A DNA stretch of 64,000 nt from Pseudomonas fluorescens (GTDB lineage: Bacteria; Pseudomonadota; Gammaproteobacteria; Pseudomonadales; Pseudomonadaceae), in the NCBI RefSeq assembly GCF_902497775.2, contig NZ_OZ024668.1, positions 4,696,326-4,760,325 of the forward strand, written 5' to 3'. This document shows, piece by piece, positions 9,270 to 18,399 of this stretch. Numbering within the stretch: the first letter of the stretch is position 1; each line of letters starts with the position of its first letter. A program made the translations under genes and the position numbers. The notes under the pieces are model-generated. The model was not told the DNA's origin. It searched no databases and saw nothing but the letters and a program-made list of their open reading frames with translations.

Positions 9270-9359
9270 ACCGTCAGTCCGACAACTGACTCAGGTCATT
9301 CCGCTGCCCGTGGCCGGCGCTACAATGCATCAGCCAACGCCAACCTCAGGTATGCAGAT

Positions 9360-9524
9360 ATGAATATCCAGGTCAGTGCATCAGCAAAAAAGCCCGGCTG
9401 CCCATGGCAGGTTCAGCTCGACCAGCATGTGGTGAGCTTTCGCAGCGAGGCCGAGGCCCGCGCCTTCGTCAACACCCTGCAAGCCAGGCTCCAGGCGCCG
9501 CACCCGCTCAAACGCAGCGGCTGA
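9360..9524 (+). CDS. small conserved-type hypothetical protein
   Basis: This is a 54-residue hydrophilic protein beginning MNIQVSASAKKPGCPWQVQLDQ and containing SEAEARAFVNTLQARL, which looks like an amphipathic helix. The ribosome site (CAGG) is weak. Codon choice is like that of the neighbouring genes, which favours a real gene. Its last 17 bases overlap the 3' end of the convergent efflux-pump gene. No family is recognised and no function can be given. Confidence 0.55.
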   Translation: MNIQVSASAKKPGCPWQVQLDQHVVSFRSEAEARAFVNTLQARLQAPHPLKRSG

Positions 9525-10689
9525 GGTTCAGCCTGCGGGTCAGCATCGCCACGCTCACCACCGCCAGGCCGCACAGGCTGATGACGATGGCCATCGGTAC
9601 CGCCGTGCCGTCGTGCAGCACCCCCACCAGCGCCGCAGCCGCGGCCGCCACACTGAACTGCAAACATCCCAGCAGTGCTGAAGCGCTGCCGGCCCGGGCG
9701 CCCTGCCCGCTCATGGCGCAAGCCGAGGCGTTGGGGATGATGCAGCCGAGGCTGGCGATGCAGATGAACAACGGAATCAGCAAAGGCCACAGCGCCGTCG
9801 GGTGCAATGCGCTGATGCCCAGCAAGGTCAGGCCCGCCGCCAGGTAGACCCACACCGCCCGGGCCAGCAAGAAGGCCGGGCCACGCTTGGCCAGCAGTCG
9901 CGCATTAATCTGCGCCACCAGAATGAACCCCGCCGCGTTACTGCCGAACAACCAGCCATAGTGTTCGGCCGGTACCCCATAGAGCTTGATGAAGACGAAC
10001 GGCGAGCCGGCGATATAGGCAAACATCCCGGCGATGGCAATGCCGCCGGTCAAGGCGTGGCCGAGGAAAATGCGGTCCTTGAACAACCGCCCGTACTGGC
10101 GCAGCGAGCCGGACAAGGGCGGGCGCGGCTGATTGGCCGGCAGGCTTTCCGGCAGGCCCAGGGCCACGGCCAGGGTGCACAGGGCACTGAACAGGGTCAG
10201 GGCAATGAAGATCGACTGCCAGCCATACAGGTTGACCATCAGGCCTCCAAGCATCGGTGCCAGGATCGGTGCCAGGCCCATGACCAGCATCAGCTGCGAG
10301 AAGACCTTGGCCGAACCCACGGCATCGCACTTGTCGCTGACGATCGCCCGCGACAGCACCATCCCGGCACAGCCACCGAGGGCCTGGACGAAGCGCGCCA
10401 CGATCAACGCATCGAGGCTCGGGGCGAAGGCGCAGGCCAGCGACGCCAGGGTGAACAGGGTCACCCCGACCAGCAGCGGAATGCGCCGGCCAAAGCGGTC
10501 GGCCACCGGCCCATAGGCCAACTGGCCTAGCGACAGGCCGAGGAAGTACGCCGCGAGGGTGGTCTGGATGTGCTTCTCGTCGGTACCGAAGGCTAGCGCC
10601 ATGGCCGGGAAGCCGGGCAGATAGAAGTCGATCGCCAGGGGCCCGAACGCACTCAAGGCGCCGAGAATCAGGATGGTTCGCAGGTTCAT
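9508..10689 (-). CDS. Bcr/CflA-type multidrug efflux MFS transporter
   Basis: This 393-residue major facilitator protein has twelve predicted transmembrane segments and is a proton-driven drug exporter of the DHA1 Bcr/CflA group. Family signs are the N-terminus LGALSAFGPLAIDFYLPGFP, the MFS motif A loop GPVADRFGRRIPLL between helices 2 and 3, and the motif C-like helix 5 (LMLVMGLAPILAPMLGG). Bcr and CflA relatives export bicyclomycin, chloramphenicol or sulfonamides; the substrate here is not predictable. No regulator is adjacent. The ATG at 10689 matches the family N-terminus. Confidence 0.93.
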   Translation of the reverse strand: MNLRTILILGALSAFGPLAIDFYLPGFPAMALAFGTDEKHIQTTLAAYFLGLSLGQLAYGPVADRFGRRIPLLVGVTLFTLASLACAFAPSLDALIVARFVQALGGCAGMVLSRAIVSDKCDAVGSAKVFSQLMLVMGLAPILAPMLGGLMVNLYGWQSIFIALTLFSALCTLAVALGLPESLPANQPRPPLSGSLRQYGRLFKDRIFLGHALTGGIAIAGMFAYIAGSPFVFIKLYGVPAEHYGWLFGSNAAGFILVAQINARLLAKRGPAFLLARAVWVYLAAGLTLLGISALHPTALWPLLIPLFICIASLGCIIPNASACAMSGQGARAGSASALLGCLQFSVAAAAAALVGVLHDGTAVPMAIVISLCGLAVVSVAMLTRRLNLSRCV

Positions 10690-10803
10690 CGGAAATCCGT
10701 AGCAGGCTAAGCAAGTCCGCTAGTCTAACCGCCCCGCCGGGGTTTCGCTGACAGAGTTACGCTTGCGCGACGAATCTTTTATCCACCGCGCAAGCGTCGG
10801 CTG

Positions 10804-11001
10804 TCAGGCGGGTTCGGCCGTGTAGCCCTCTGCACGAATTGCCGTGAGGATATTGTCTGCCGGCAACTCGCTCTGCACTTTAACCAGCTTGCGAGCCAGA
10901 TCGATCTCGACCACAGCCTCCTCATCATGCTCCCGAACGGCACGAGTGATAGCCTTGGCGCAATGGCCGCAGGTCATTCCTTGAACAGTGAATACTTGCA
11001 T
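10804..11001 (-). CDS. copZ: CopZ-like copper chaperone
   Basis: This is a single 65-residue heavy-metal-associated domain with the Cu(I)-binding motif GMTCGHC near residues 8-14 (MxCxxC form) and the usual beta-alpha-beta-beta-alpha-beta pattern. It should carry Cu(I) in the cytoplasm to the CopA ATPase encoded nearby on the other strand. AGGAGG lies about 9 nt before the ATG. Upstream is a near-perfect CueR operator in a promoter with a 19-bp spacer, so it should be induced by copper together with copA. Confidence 0.95.
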   Translation of the reverse strand: MQVFTVQGMTCGHCAKAITRAVREHDEEAVVEIDLARKLVKVQSELPADNILTAIRAEGYTAEPA

Positions 11002-11037
11002 TGCAACAGCCTCCTGTGGGGTTTGAGCGCAGTCTCA

Positions 11038-11058
11038 AGCTTGCCATCGGGGCAAGGT
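11038..11058 (-). promoter_or_regulatory. CueR operator/promoter of copZ
   Basis: On the minus strand TTGACC (-35, 11061-11056) is followed by the dyad ACCTTGCC-N5-GGCAAGCT (11058-11038), placed so that the -35 and the presumed -10 (GAGACT) are 19 bp apart. This long spacer is the hallmark of MerR-family activated promoters, and the dyad matches the known CueR box type. Confidence 0.85.
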
Positions 11059-11148
11059 CAAGTACCCGGATTGCCTGCCGGGCTGGAAATCAGCGCGCCG
11101 CTCCGCCAAGCTGCAAGCCTGAGAATTGATTAGCAGGAGTTTGAATTC

Positions 11149-11535
11149 ATGCGCAGGGCAGCTTTGGGCCTTTTCGGCCTGCTGGGAGTAATGGGCCTGG
11201 TTCCCCAGGCCAGCGCCGAAGGCAACGCCGACTACAGCGTACTGACCATTTCCCGCGAGCGCCTGGAAGTGGCGACCTCGTGCGAGATCGGCGTATACCT
11301 TGATGACCAGCTTTCGGCGCGGCTGTTCCAGGAGCAGTCGACCTCGTTCAACCTGCCGCCGGGCAAAGTCGCGGTACGCCTGCGCCTGTTGCCGGCACAG
11401 ATGCCGGGCTGCCAGAACGGCCTGGAGAACCAGCGTAGCCAGCAACTGACCTTGAAGGCCGGTGAGATCAATAAATACCGCATCGCCGTGGACCAGAATG
11501 GCCTCAAGCTGATCAGGGCCGGCTTGGACTATTGA
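11149..11535 (+). CDS. small secreted protein within the copper locus
   Basis: This 128-residue protein has a clear signal peptide (basic MRRA, hydrophobic LGLFGLLGVMGLV, cleavage probably after ASA near residue 22), so it is periplasmic or outer-membrane associated. The mature part has a single Cys pair (SCEIG and PGCQN) and a beta-rich look (VAVRLRLLPAQ, QLTLKAGEINKYRIAVD). I recognise no family. It sits between the CueR-controlled copZ promoter (divergent) and the CueR-controlled copA promoter, and its stop codon overlaps the copA -35 element. A link to copper handling is only suggested by location. Confidence 0.75.
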   Translation: MRRAALGLFGLLGVMGLVPQASAEGNADYSVLTISRERLEVATSCEIGVYLDDQLSARLFQEQSTSFNLPPGKVAVRLRLLPAQMPGCQNGLENQRSQQLTLKAGEINKYRIAVDQNGLKLIRAGLDY

Positions 11536-11555
11536 CCTTCCCCGTATGGCAAGGT
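11535..11555 (+). promoter_or_regulatory. CueR operator/promoter of copA
   Basis: TTGACC (-35, 11532-11537) runs into the dyad ACCTTCC-N7-GCAAGGT (11535-11555), with a 19-bp spacer to the presumed -10 GATGCT (11557-11562). Architecture is the same as at the copZ operator and similar to the E. coli copA promoter. The -35 overlaps the stop codon of the upstream gene. Confidence 0.88.
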
Positions 11556-11589
11556 TGATGCTTGAGGCCTGTCCAAGGAGGAGTGCCCC

Positions 11590-13992
11590 ATGTCCGCATC
11601 TACCACATTCGATCTGCCGATTGCCGGCATGACCTGCGCCAGCTGTGCTGGCCGGGTCGAGCGCGCCCTGCGCAAGGTCGTTGGTGCCGAACAGGTCAGT
11701 GTCAACCTGGCCACCGAGCAGGCCCGCATCCAGGCCCCGGCCGACAGCCTGCCCGCGCTGGTCGAAGCCGTCGAGCAAGCCGGCTACAGCGTGCCAGCGC
11801 AAAGCCTCGAACTGCAGATCGGCGGCATGACCTGCGCCTCCTGCGTCGGGCGCGTCGAGCGCGCCCTGGCCAAGGTCGCGGGCGTGCAGCAGGTGACCGT
11901 CAACCTGGCCAACGAACGTGCCCACCTGCAGCTACTGGGCCAGGTCGACAGCAGTGTGCTGATCGATGCCGTCAGCCAGGCCGGCTATAGCGCCAGCCTG
12001 CCGCAGAGCGCCAAGGTCAACCAGGCCGACGCCGAACGCCGCCTGCGCAAGGAGCGCTGGTCGGTGGCCCTGGCGGTGCTGCTGGCCCTGCCGCTGGTGC
12101 TGCCGATGGTCCTGCAACCCTTTGGCATCCACTGGATGCTGCCGGCCTGGGCGCAGTTCGTCCTCGCCACTCCAGTGCAGTTCATCCTCGGTGCGCGCTT
12201 CTATGTCGCCGCGTGGAAAGCCGTGCGCGCCGGTGCCGGCAACATGGACCTGCTGGTGGCCATCGGCACCAGTGCCGGTTACGGCCTGAGTATTTACGAA
12301 TGGGCCACAGCCAGCGCCGGGGTCATGCCGCACCTGTACTTTGAAGCTTCGGCGGTGGTGATTGCCCTGATCTTGCTGGGCAAATACCTCGAAAGCCGGG
12401 CCAAGCGCCAGACCGCCAGTGCCATCCGCGCCCTGGAGGCCCTGCGCCCGGAACGCGCACTATTGCTGGTCGACGGCCAGGAGCGCGATGTCGCCATCAG
12501 CGAGCTGCGCCTGCATGACCTGGTGCTGGTCAAGCCCGGCGAGCGCTTCCCGGTCGACGGTGAGGTGGTCGAAGGCCAGAGCCACGCCGACGAAGCGCTG
12601 ATCAGCGGCGAAAGCCTGCCGGTACCGAAACAGCCGGGTGACAAGGTCACCGGCGGTGCGATCAACGGCGAAGGCCGTCTGCTGGTGCGCACCCTGGCCC
12701 TGGGCACGGAAACCGTGCTGGCGCGGATCATTCGCCTGGTCGAAGACGCCCAGGCCGCCAAGGCGCCGATCCAGAAACTGGTCGACCGGGTCAGCCAGGT
12801 ATTCGTCCCGGCCGTGCTGGTGCTGGCACTGATTACCCTGGTGGGCTGGTGGCTGAGCGGCGCACCGATTGAAACCGCACTGATCAACGCCGTCGCCGTG
12901 CTGGTGATTGCCTGCCCGTGCGCCCTGGGCCTGGCCACACCGACGGCGATCATGGCCGGTACCGGTGTCGCCGCCCGCCACGGCATCCTGATCAAGGACG
13001 CCGAAGCCCTGGAGCGCGCCCATGCGGTCAACCGCGTGGTGTTCGACAAGACCGGTACCCTGACCTCCGGCAGCCCGCGCATTGTCCACAGCCATGCGCT
13101 GGTCGGTGACCAGGCGCATCTGCTGCAACTGGCCGGCGCCCTGCAGCGCGGCAGCGAGCACCCGTTGGCCAAGGCGGTGCTCGATGCCTGCGAAGAGCAA
13201 GGCCTGCGGGTGGCCGATATCAGCAACAGCCAGTCGCTGACCGGCCGTGGTATCGCCGGCGTCCTCGACGGCCGCGAACTGGCCCTGGGCAACCGCCGCA
13301 TGCTGGATGAAAGCGGCCTGCAACCCGGTGAACTGGCCAGCAGCGCCCAGGCCTGGGAAGCCGAAGGCCGTACCCTGTCATGGTTGATCGAGCGCAGCCC
13401 GCAGCCGCGGGTGCTGGGTCTGTTCGCCTTCGGTGACAGCCTCAAGCCCGGTGCCGGGCAAGCAGTACGCCAGCTGGCCGGGCAAGGCATCAGCAGCCAC
13501 CTGTTGACCGGCGACAACCGCGGCAGTGCCAACGTGGTGGGTCAAGCCTTGGGGATCACCGACGTGTACGCCGAGGTGTTGCCCGCCGACAAGGCCGCCA
13601 CCGTTGCCACGCTCAAGCAGTCCGGCGTGGTCGCCATGGTCGGCGACGGCATCAACGACGCCCCGGCCCTGGCTGCCGCGGATATCGGCATCGCCATGGG
13701 CGGCGGCACCGACGTGGCCATGCAGGCGGCGGGCATTACCCTGATGCGCGGCGACCCGCGCCTGGTGCCGGCAGCCCTGGAGATCAGCCGCAAGACCTAC
13801 GCCAAGATCCGCCAGAACCTGTTCTGGGCGTTTATCTACAACCTGATCGGGATTCCCCTGGCCGCCTTCGGCATGCTCAACCCGGTGCTGGCCGGCGCCG
13901 CCATGGCCTTGTCGAGCGTCAGCGTGGTCAGCAACGCGCTGCTGTTGAAAACCTGGAAACCGGCCACCCCGCCTGAGGACGATACCCAATGA
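11590..13992 (+). CDS. copA: copper-exporting P1B-type ATPase CopA
   Basis: This 800-residue inner-membrane ATPase pumps Cu(I) from the cytoplasm to the periplasm. Two N-terminal heavy-metal domains carry GMTCASC (Cys16/Cys19 and Cys82/Cys85). Eight membrane helices follow, with the ion-binding CPC (442-444) in [13 protein letters not shown]. The actuator domain has [10 protein letters not shown]. The phosphorylated Asp486 is in DKTGTLT, with the P1B-specific [13 protein letters not shown] and [10 protein letters not shown] motifs after it. It is also called cueA in P. putida. An AAGGAGG-like site precedes the ATG. It overlaps cueR by 4 nt (ATGA), so pump and sensor are one operon under the CueR promoter. 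Confidence 0.97.
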   Translation: MSASTTFDLPIAGMTCASCAGRVERALRKVVGAEQVSVNLATEQARIQAPADSLPALVEAVEQAGYSVPAQSLELQIGGMTCASCVGRVERALAKVAGVQQVTVNLANERAHLQLLGQVDSSVLIDAVSQAGYSASLPQSAKVNQADAERRLRKERWSVALAVLLALPLVLPMVLQPFGIHWMLPAWAQFVLATPVQFILGARFYVAAWKAVRAGAGNMDLLVAIGTSAGYGLSIYEWATASAGVMPHLYFEASAVVIALILLGKYLESRAKRQTASAIRALEALRPERALLLVDGQERDVAISELRLHDLVLVKPGERFPVDGEVVEGQSHADEALISGESLPVPKQPGDKVTGGAINGEGRLLVRTLALGTETVLARIIRLVEDAQAAKAPIQKLVDRVSQVFVPAVLVLALITLVGWWLSGAPIETALINAVAVLVIACPCALGLATPTAIMAGTGVAARHGILIKDAEALERAHAVNRVVFDKTGTLTSGSPRIVHSHALVGDQAHLLQLAGALQRGSEHPLAKAVLDACEEQGLRVADISNSQSLTGRGIAGVLDGRELALGNRRMLDESGLQPGELASSAQAWEAEGRTLSWLIERSPQPRVLGLFAFGDSLKPGAGQAVRQLAGQGISSHLLTGDNRGSANVVGQALGITDVYAEVLPADKAATVATLKQSGVVAMVGDGINDAPALAAADIGIAMGGGTDVAMQAAGITLMRGDPRLVPAALEISRKTYAKIRQNLFWAFIYNLIGIPLAAFGMLNPVLAGAAMALSSVSVVSNALLLKTWKPATPPEDDTQ

Positions 13993-14393
13993 ATATCGGC
14001 CAAGCCGCCCGCCGCTCAGGGCTGAGTGCGAAGATGATCCGCTACTACGAGTCGATCGGCCTGCTCAAGCCGGCCCTGCGCAGCGACAGCGGCTATCGCC
14101 TGTACCAGCAGGACGACCTGCACCAATTGGCGTTCATCAAGCGCTCGCGGGACCTGGGGTTTTCCCTGGAAGAAGTCGCCCGCCTGCTGACCCTGTGGCA
14201 GGACCGCCAGCGCGCCAGTGCCGACGTCAAGGCCCTGGCCAGCCAGCACATTGACGACCTCAACCGGCGCATCGAGGAATTGGTGAGTCTGCGTGACACC
14301 TTGAGCGAGCTGGTCGCCCACTGCCAGGGCGACGACCGCCCGGACTGCCCGATCCTCAAGGACCTGGCAGCCGGCGGCAGCTGCTGTCACTGA
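13989..14393 (+). CDS. cueR: Cu(I)-responsive MerR-family regulator CueR
   Basis: This 134-residue regulator twists its promoters to activate copZ and copA when Cu(I) binds. The N-terminal winged helix reads [26 protein letters not shown], followed by a long dimerisation helix. The metal-binding loop contains Cys112 and Cys120 (CQGDDRPDC), the same numbering as E. coli CueR and the spacing that selects monovalent ions. A C-terminal SCCH tail is present. It is translationally coupled to copA. Both cognate operators are visible upstream of copA and copZ. Confidence 0.96.
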   Translation: MNIGQAARRSGLSAKMIRYYESIGLLKPALRSDSGYRLYQQDDLHQLAFIKRSRDLGFSLEEVARLLTLWQDRQRASADVKALASQHIDDLNRRIEELVSLRDTLSELVAHCQGDDRPDCPILKDLAAGGSCCH

Positions 14394-14399
14394 CGGCGT

Positions 14400-15293
14400 T
14401 TACTGGAGCCAGGGCGGCGCCGGTTCTTCGTCCTTGACCGTGCCCCGTTCGGCGTCGGCCTTCGCCGCACGCCGACGGGCTTCATCAATGCGCGCCGCGT
14501 CGATCTCGCGCATCACCCCGTCAACGTCAGCACTGTGCTCGTCATCGGCGAATACGCCGGTCAACGGGCTTTCCGGGAGCAGATTGCCGGCCTGGTACAG
14601 GGCCCACATCTCACGGGCATAGCGCGTCTGCTTGAGCTCCGGGGCGAAACGCCCGAAGTAGGCGGCCATGTTGCCGACATCGCGCTCAAGCATGCTGAAC
14701 GCGTGGTTGTTGCCGGCGGCGTCGACCGCTTGCGGCAGGTCGATGATCACCGGGCCGTCCGGGCCGAGCAGCACGTTGAACTCCGAGAGGTCGCCATGGA
14801 CCAGGCCGGTGCAGAGCATCAGCACGATCTGGCGGATCACGAAGGCGTGGTATTCCCGGGCCTGCTCAGGCTCCAGGTGCACGTCGTTCAGGCGTGGCGC
14901 GGCGTCACCATATTCATCGGCGACCAGCTCCATGAGCAGCACGCCATCAAGAAAATCATAAGGCTTGGGCACCCGCACACCGGCATTGGCCAGGCGGAAC
15001 AGCGCCGCCACTTCGGCGTTCTGCCAGGCGTCTTCAGCCTCCTTGCGGCCGAACTTGGAGCCCTTGGCCATGGCCCGGGCCTGGCGGCTGTTACGCACCT
15101 TGCGGCCTTCCTGGTACTCGGCGGCCTGGCGGAAACTGCGCTTGTTGGCTTCTTTGTAGACCTTGGCGCACCGTAGCTCCCGACCGCAGCGGACCACATA
15201 CACCGCAGCCTCCTTGCCACTCATCAGCGGTCGCAGTACTTCGTCGACCAGTCCATCTTCAACCAGCGGTTCAATGCGTTTTGGAGTCTTCAT
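14400..15293 (-). CDS. RIO-type atypical serine/threonine kinase
   Basis: This 297-residue cytoplasmic protein resembles RIO1-family kinases. Signs are the glycine-poor nucleotide loop LMSGKEAAVYVVRC, a lysine in CAKVYKEANKRSF, the long insertion rich in Lys/Arg typical of RIO1 (residues about 60-90), the catalytic loop LVHGDLSEFNVLL and the metal-binding VIIDLPQAVD. Archaeal and eukaryotic RIO kinases act in ribosome maturation; the bacterial role is little known. I chose the ATG at 15293 (MKTPKRIEPL) over an in-frame TTG at 15323; neither has a strong ribosome site. It is convergent with cueR, 6 nt away. Confidence 0.87.
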   Translation of the reverse strand: MKTPKRIEPLVEDGLVDEVLRPLMSGKEAAVYVVRCGRELRCAKVYKEANKRSFRQAAEYQEGRKVRNSRQARAMAKGSKFGRKEAEDAWQNAEVAALFRLANAGVRVPKPYDFLDGVLLMELVADEYGDAAPRLNDVHLEPEQAREYHAFVIRQIVLMLCTGLVHGDLSEFNVLLGPDGPVIIDLPQAVDAAGNNHAFSMLERDVGNMAAYFGRFAPELKQTRYAREMWALYQAGNLLPESPLTGVFADDEHSADVDGVMREIDAARIDEARRRAAKADAERGTVKDEEPAPPWLQ

Positions 15294-15573
15294 CGGTTTC
15301 TGTCGGGGGTCCTGTCTGGCCAAACACGGGATTGTTATAGGTCTCAGGTCCTGGAACCTGCTTGTCGCTGAAGCAAGACCGCACTGCGTTGTAACGGCTA
15401 TCTGCCTGACTTGCCATTCTTTTTCTGCCTGAAGGCGACCAAACGGTCACAAAATTCGGCAACTACCAATAAATACGGGGGATTCCCCCCAAGTAACACT
15501 TTATTTCCAGTGCACACGGCCGATGTAGTCTGCAGCAGCCTCGTACGTTTACAAGAAAAATTCTGGAGCGCGG

Positions 15574-17520
15574 ATGAACATAAAACAAAAACTGACCTGG
15601 GCCTTCGCCGTAATCGCCAGCTTGCCGGTGATTCTGGTCGCCACCCTGGTGGTCCTCAACCTGCGCAGCGAAGCCCGCGAAGGCTTTGTCGACGGCAGCA
15701 GCCGCGAGATCCGCCAGGTGGCCAACGCCATGCAACTGTTCTTCGAAGGCATCAGCCAGAACGTCGACTACCTGGCCGCCCAGCCGCTGGTCAGCGCTAC
15801 CGGCAGCGAGGTGAAAAAGTACCTGGGCGCCGATGCTGGGCAAATCGCCCTGGGCGAACAGGACAAGAAACTCTACGATTTCTTCGCCAGCCTCGCCGCC
15901 AGCCATCCCGCCTATTCCTACGTGTCCTACGGCCTGAGCGATGGCGGTTACGCCTTCTGGCCGGGCGACGCGAAAATGGCCAACTACGATCCGCGCCAAC
16001 GCCCCTGGTACCAGGCGGCCATGGCCAACCCAGGCAAGACCCTGCGCACCGACGCCTACTATTGGGCCGGTGATGACGCCGTGCTGGTCAGTACCGTGCG
16101 CGCCATAGCCAACCAGCTCGGCAACCCCGGTGGCGTGGTCAACATCGACGTCTCGCTCAAGCAACTGACCGAGATCGTCAAGCAGATCAAGCTTGGCGAA
16201 AGCGGCTACCTGATGCTGCTCGAAGACAACGGCAGCGTGCTGGTCGACCCGCGCGATCCGGCGCACAACTTCAAGCAGCTGGGCAGCCTTGGCGAGGGCT
16301 ATGCGCAACTGGCCAAGGCCGGCAAGGGCCTGGTCGAAGTCGAACTGGATGGCGAACGCTACATGGCCAACGTCTGGCCTTCGGAACAACTGGGCTGGAA
16401 CTTCATTGGCCTGATCCGCCACGACGAAGTGATGCAGACCGCCACCCAGCTGACCTGGCTGGTCGCCGCCCTGGCCCTGGTGCTGGCGGCAATCTTTGCC
16501 CTGGTCGGGGCCACCTTCGCCAAGCTCATCGTGCGCCCGATCCACAGTGTTACCAGCGGCCTGGAAGGCATCGCCCAGGGTGAAGGCGACCTGACCCGCA
16601 GCCTGGAAGTGCGCGGGCGCGACGAAACCGCGCAACTGGCCAGCTGGTTCAACCAGTTCCTTAGCGCGATTCGCAACCTGATCCAGAACATCGGCCAGGC
16701 GGCGAACAAGATCCTCGCCACCTCCAGCAGCTCGACCCAGGTTTCCCACGACATGGCCGAAGCCGCCGGGCGCCAGCGTGAAGCGGTGGACATGGTCTCG
16801 ACCGCCTTCCACGAAATGGTCGCCACCGCCAACGAAGTCGCCCGCTCCTGCAGTCAGGCCGCCGACTCGGCCGATAGCGGCCAGCAACAGGCCCGCGAAG
16901 GCCAGCAGCAGATCGATGCGGCAGTGCAGAGCGTCGATCGCCTGAGCCAGGAGATTGAACAATCGGCGCAGTCGATGCAGCAACTGGAACGCGACAGCAA
17001 CGCCATTCAGTCAATTCTTGGCACCATCCGTTCGATCGCCGAGCAGACCAACCTGCTGGCCCTCAACGCCGCGATCGAGGCCGCCCGCGCCGGAGAGCAA
17101 GGCCGTGGCTTTGCCGTGGTCGCCGACGAGGTGCGGGCCCTGGCCAAGCGCACCGCCGACTCCACGGCCGAGATCGACAACCTGCTCGGCAACCTGGCCA
17201 ACCGCACCAGTGAAGTGGCCCAGCAGATGCACGCCAGCCTCCAAGTGTCGCAGCAGTCGGTCAGCCGCATCGGCCTTGCGCGCAGCAGCTTCGGGCAGAT
17301 CCGCGAGTCGGTGGACATCATCCGCGACATGAACACGCAGATCGCCACCGCTGCCGAAGAACAGCACCAGGTAGCCGAAGACATCAACCGCCATATCAGC
17401 CAGATCCACGGCGATGCGCAGTTGGTGGCGGAGCTGGCCAATTCGGCGCGCCAGGACTCGCAAAGCCTGGCCGGTCTGTCCAATGAACTGGATGCACTGG
17501 TACGGCGCTTCCGTACCTGA
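15574..17520 (+). CDS. methyl-accepting chemotaxis protein with Cache sensor domain
   Basis: This 648-residue transmembrane chemoreceptor has TM1 at about residues 8-29, a periplasmic double-Cache domain at about 35-280, TM2 at about 292-316, a HAMP domain to about 370 and a cytoplasmic signalling domain. The hairpin tip contains [37 protein letters not shown], split here as tip and flank. The Cache domain has [11 protein letters not shown] and TDAYYW and NIDVSL, close to the amino-acid-binding pattern of PctA-type receptors. However, the Asp expected shortly after the Tyr is replaced by Trp, so the ligand is uncertain. It is a single-gene unit with GGAG near the start. Confidence 0.95.
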   Translation: MNIKQKLTWAFAVIASLPVILVATLVVLNLRSEAREGFVDGSSREIRQVANAMQLFFEGISQNVDYLAAQPLVSATGSEVKKYLGADAGQIALGEQDKKLYDFFASLAASHPAYSYVSYGLSDGGYAFWPGDAKMANYDPRQRPWYQAAMANPGKTLRTDAYYWAGDDAVLVSTVRAIANQLGNPGGVVNIDVSLKQLTEIVKQIKLGESGYLMLLEDNGSVLVDPRDPAHNFKQLGSLGEGYAQLAKAGKGLVEVELDGERYMANVWPSEQLGWNFIGLIRHDEVMQTATQLTWLVAALALVLAAIFALVGATFAKLIVRPIHSVTSGLEGIAQGEGDLTRSLEVRGRDETAQLASWFNQFLSAIRNLIQNIGQAANKILATSSSSTQVSHDMAEAAGRQREAVDMVSTAFHEMVATANEVARSCSQAADSADSGQQQAREGQQQIDAAVQSVDRLSQEIEQSAQSMQQLERDSNAIQSILGTIRSIAEQTNLLALNAAIEAARAGEQGRGFAVVADEVRALAKRTADSTAEIDNLLGNLANRTSEVAQQMHASLQVSQQSVSRIGLARSSFGQIRESVDIIRDMNTQIATAAEEQHQVAEDINRHISQIHGDAQLVAELANSARQDSQSLAGLSNELDALVRRFRT

Positions 17521-17523
17521 CGG

Positions 17524-18312
17524 CTAGAAGCGCAGCTCGCCTGGGGTAGAGCCGAACAAGCCCTTGAAGGCGGCGATATAGGCCGAGGTGGAGTCGTAAC
17601 CGCAGCCCAGCGCGGCTTCGGTGACGCTCTGCCCGGCCTCCAGTGCAGTCAGCGATGACAGCAGACGCATGCGCTGGCGCCAACCGCGAAAGCTCAAGCC
17701 GGTTTCGCGCTGGAACAGGCGCATCAGGGTCTTTTCCGAGGTATTCAGACGCTGCGCCCACTGGGTGAGGGTCTGTGTCTGCTCGGGGTGTTCAAGCAAT
17801 TGGTTGCACAGCTCGAGCAGCCGCGGGTGTTGCGGCAAAGGCAGCGAAAACCCCACTTCCGGCAGTGCCTGCAACTGGTCGAGCAATACCGCAACCAGCC
17901 GCGCTTCGGCGCTGTTGCCTTCAGGGTAGGCCGCCGGCAACAGGCAGAACTGCTTGATCAGTTCACGGGCCAGCGGCGTCACTTCCAGCACCCGGCACTG
18001 CCCCGGCGCCCAATGGGCTTCTTCGCGGCGCACATACAGGCTGCGCATCTCGGCCTGCATCGAGGTCACCACCTCGTGCTCGACCCCGGCCGGAATCCAC
18101 ACGCCCCACTGCGGTGGCGCAAAGTAGCTGCCTTCGGCGGTATAGACCCCGAGCACACCACTGATCGCATACGAAAACTGCACCCAGTCATGCTGGTGGC
18201 GCGGCGTCCAGGAGCCGGCGCCGAGGCTTTCGGCGCGGGCATACAGTGGCCGGGGCAAGCGCTCCAGGTGCGGAATCGCCCGGGCCGACGGTTTTTGTCC
18301 GTTACTCGGCAT
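17524..18312 (-). CDS. AraC-family transcriptional regulator
   Basis: This 262-residue regulator has an N-terminal cupin sensing domain (HQHDWVQFSYAISGVLGVYT and PPQWGVWIPAGVEHEV, residues 38-85) and a C-terminal AraC double helix-turn-helix (LTQWAQRLNTSEKTLMRLFQRETGLSF ... AALGCGYDSTSAYIAAFKGLFGSTPGELRF). It is divergent from the transporter gene at 18400 with under 90 bp between starts, so it probably controls that gene. The effector is unknown. Confidence 0.92.
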   Translation of the reverse strand: MPSNGQKPSARAIPHLERLPRPLYARAESLGAGSWTPRHQHDWVQFSYAISGVLGVYTAEGSYFAPPQWGVWIPAGVEHEVVTSMQAEMRSLYVRREEAHWAPGQCRVLEVTPLARELIKQFCLLPAAYPEGNSAEARLVAVLLDQLQALPEVGFSLPLPQHPRLLELCNQLLEHPEQTQTLTQWAQRLNTSEKTLMRLFQRETGLSFRGWRQRMRLLSSLTALEAGQSVTEAALGCGYDSTSAYIAAFKGLFGSTPGELRF

Positions 18313-18399
18313 CAGTTGGCCTTATGTCGCAAGACGGTAATCACCCGCCGAGCGTAGCCTCTGGGCTCAATGAATACAAAATGATTCGCAGGCCCGCCT

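Noticed and set aside
15463..16983. 506-codon open frame antisense to the chemoreceptor gene
   Set aside because: The plus strand has a complete chemoreceptor; the antisense translation is His/Gly/Asp repeats from codon mirroring.
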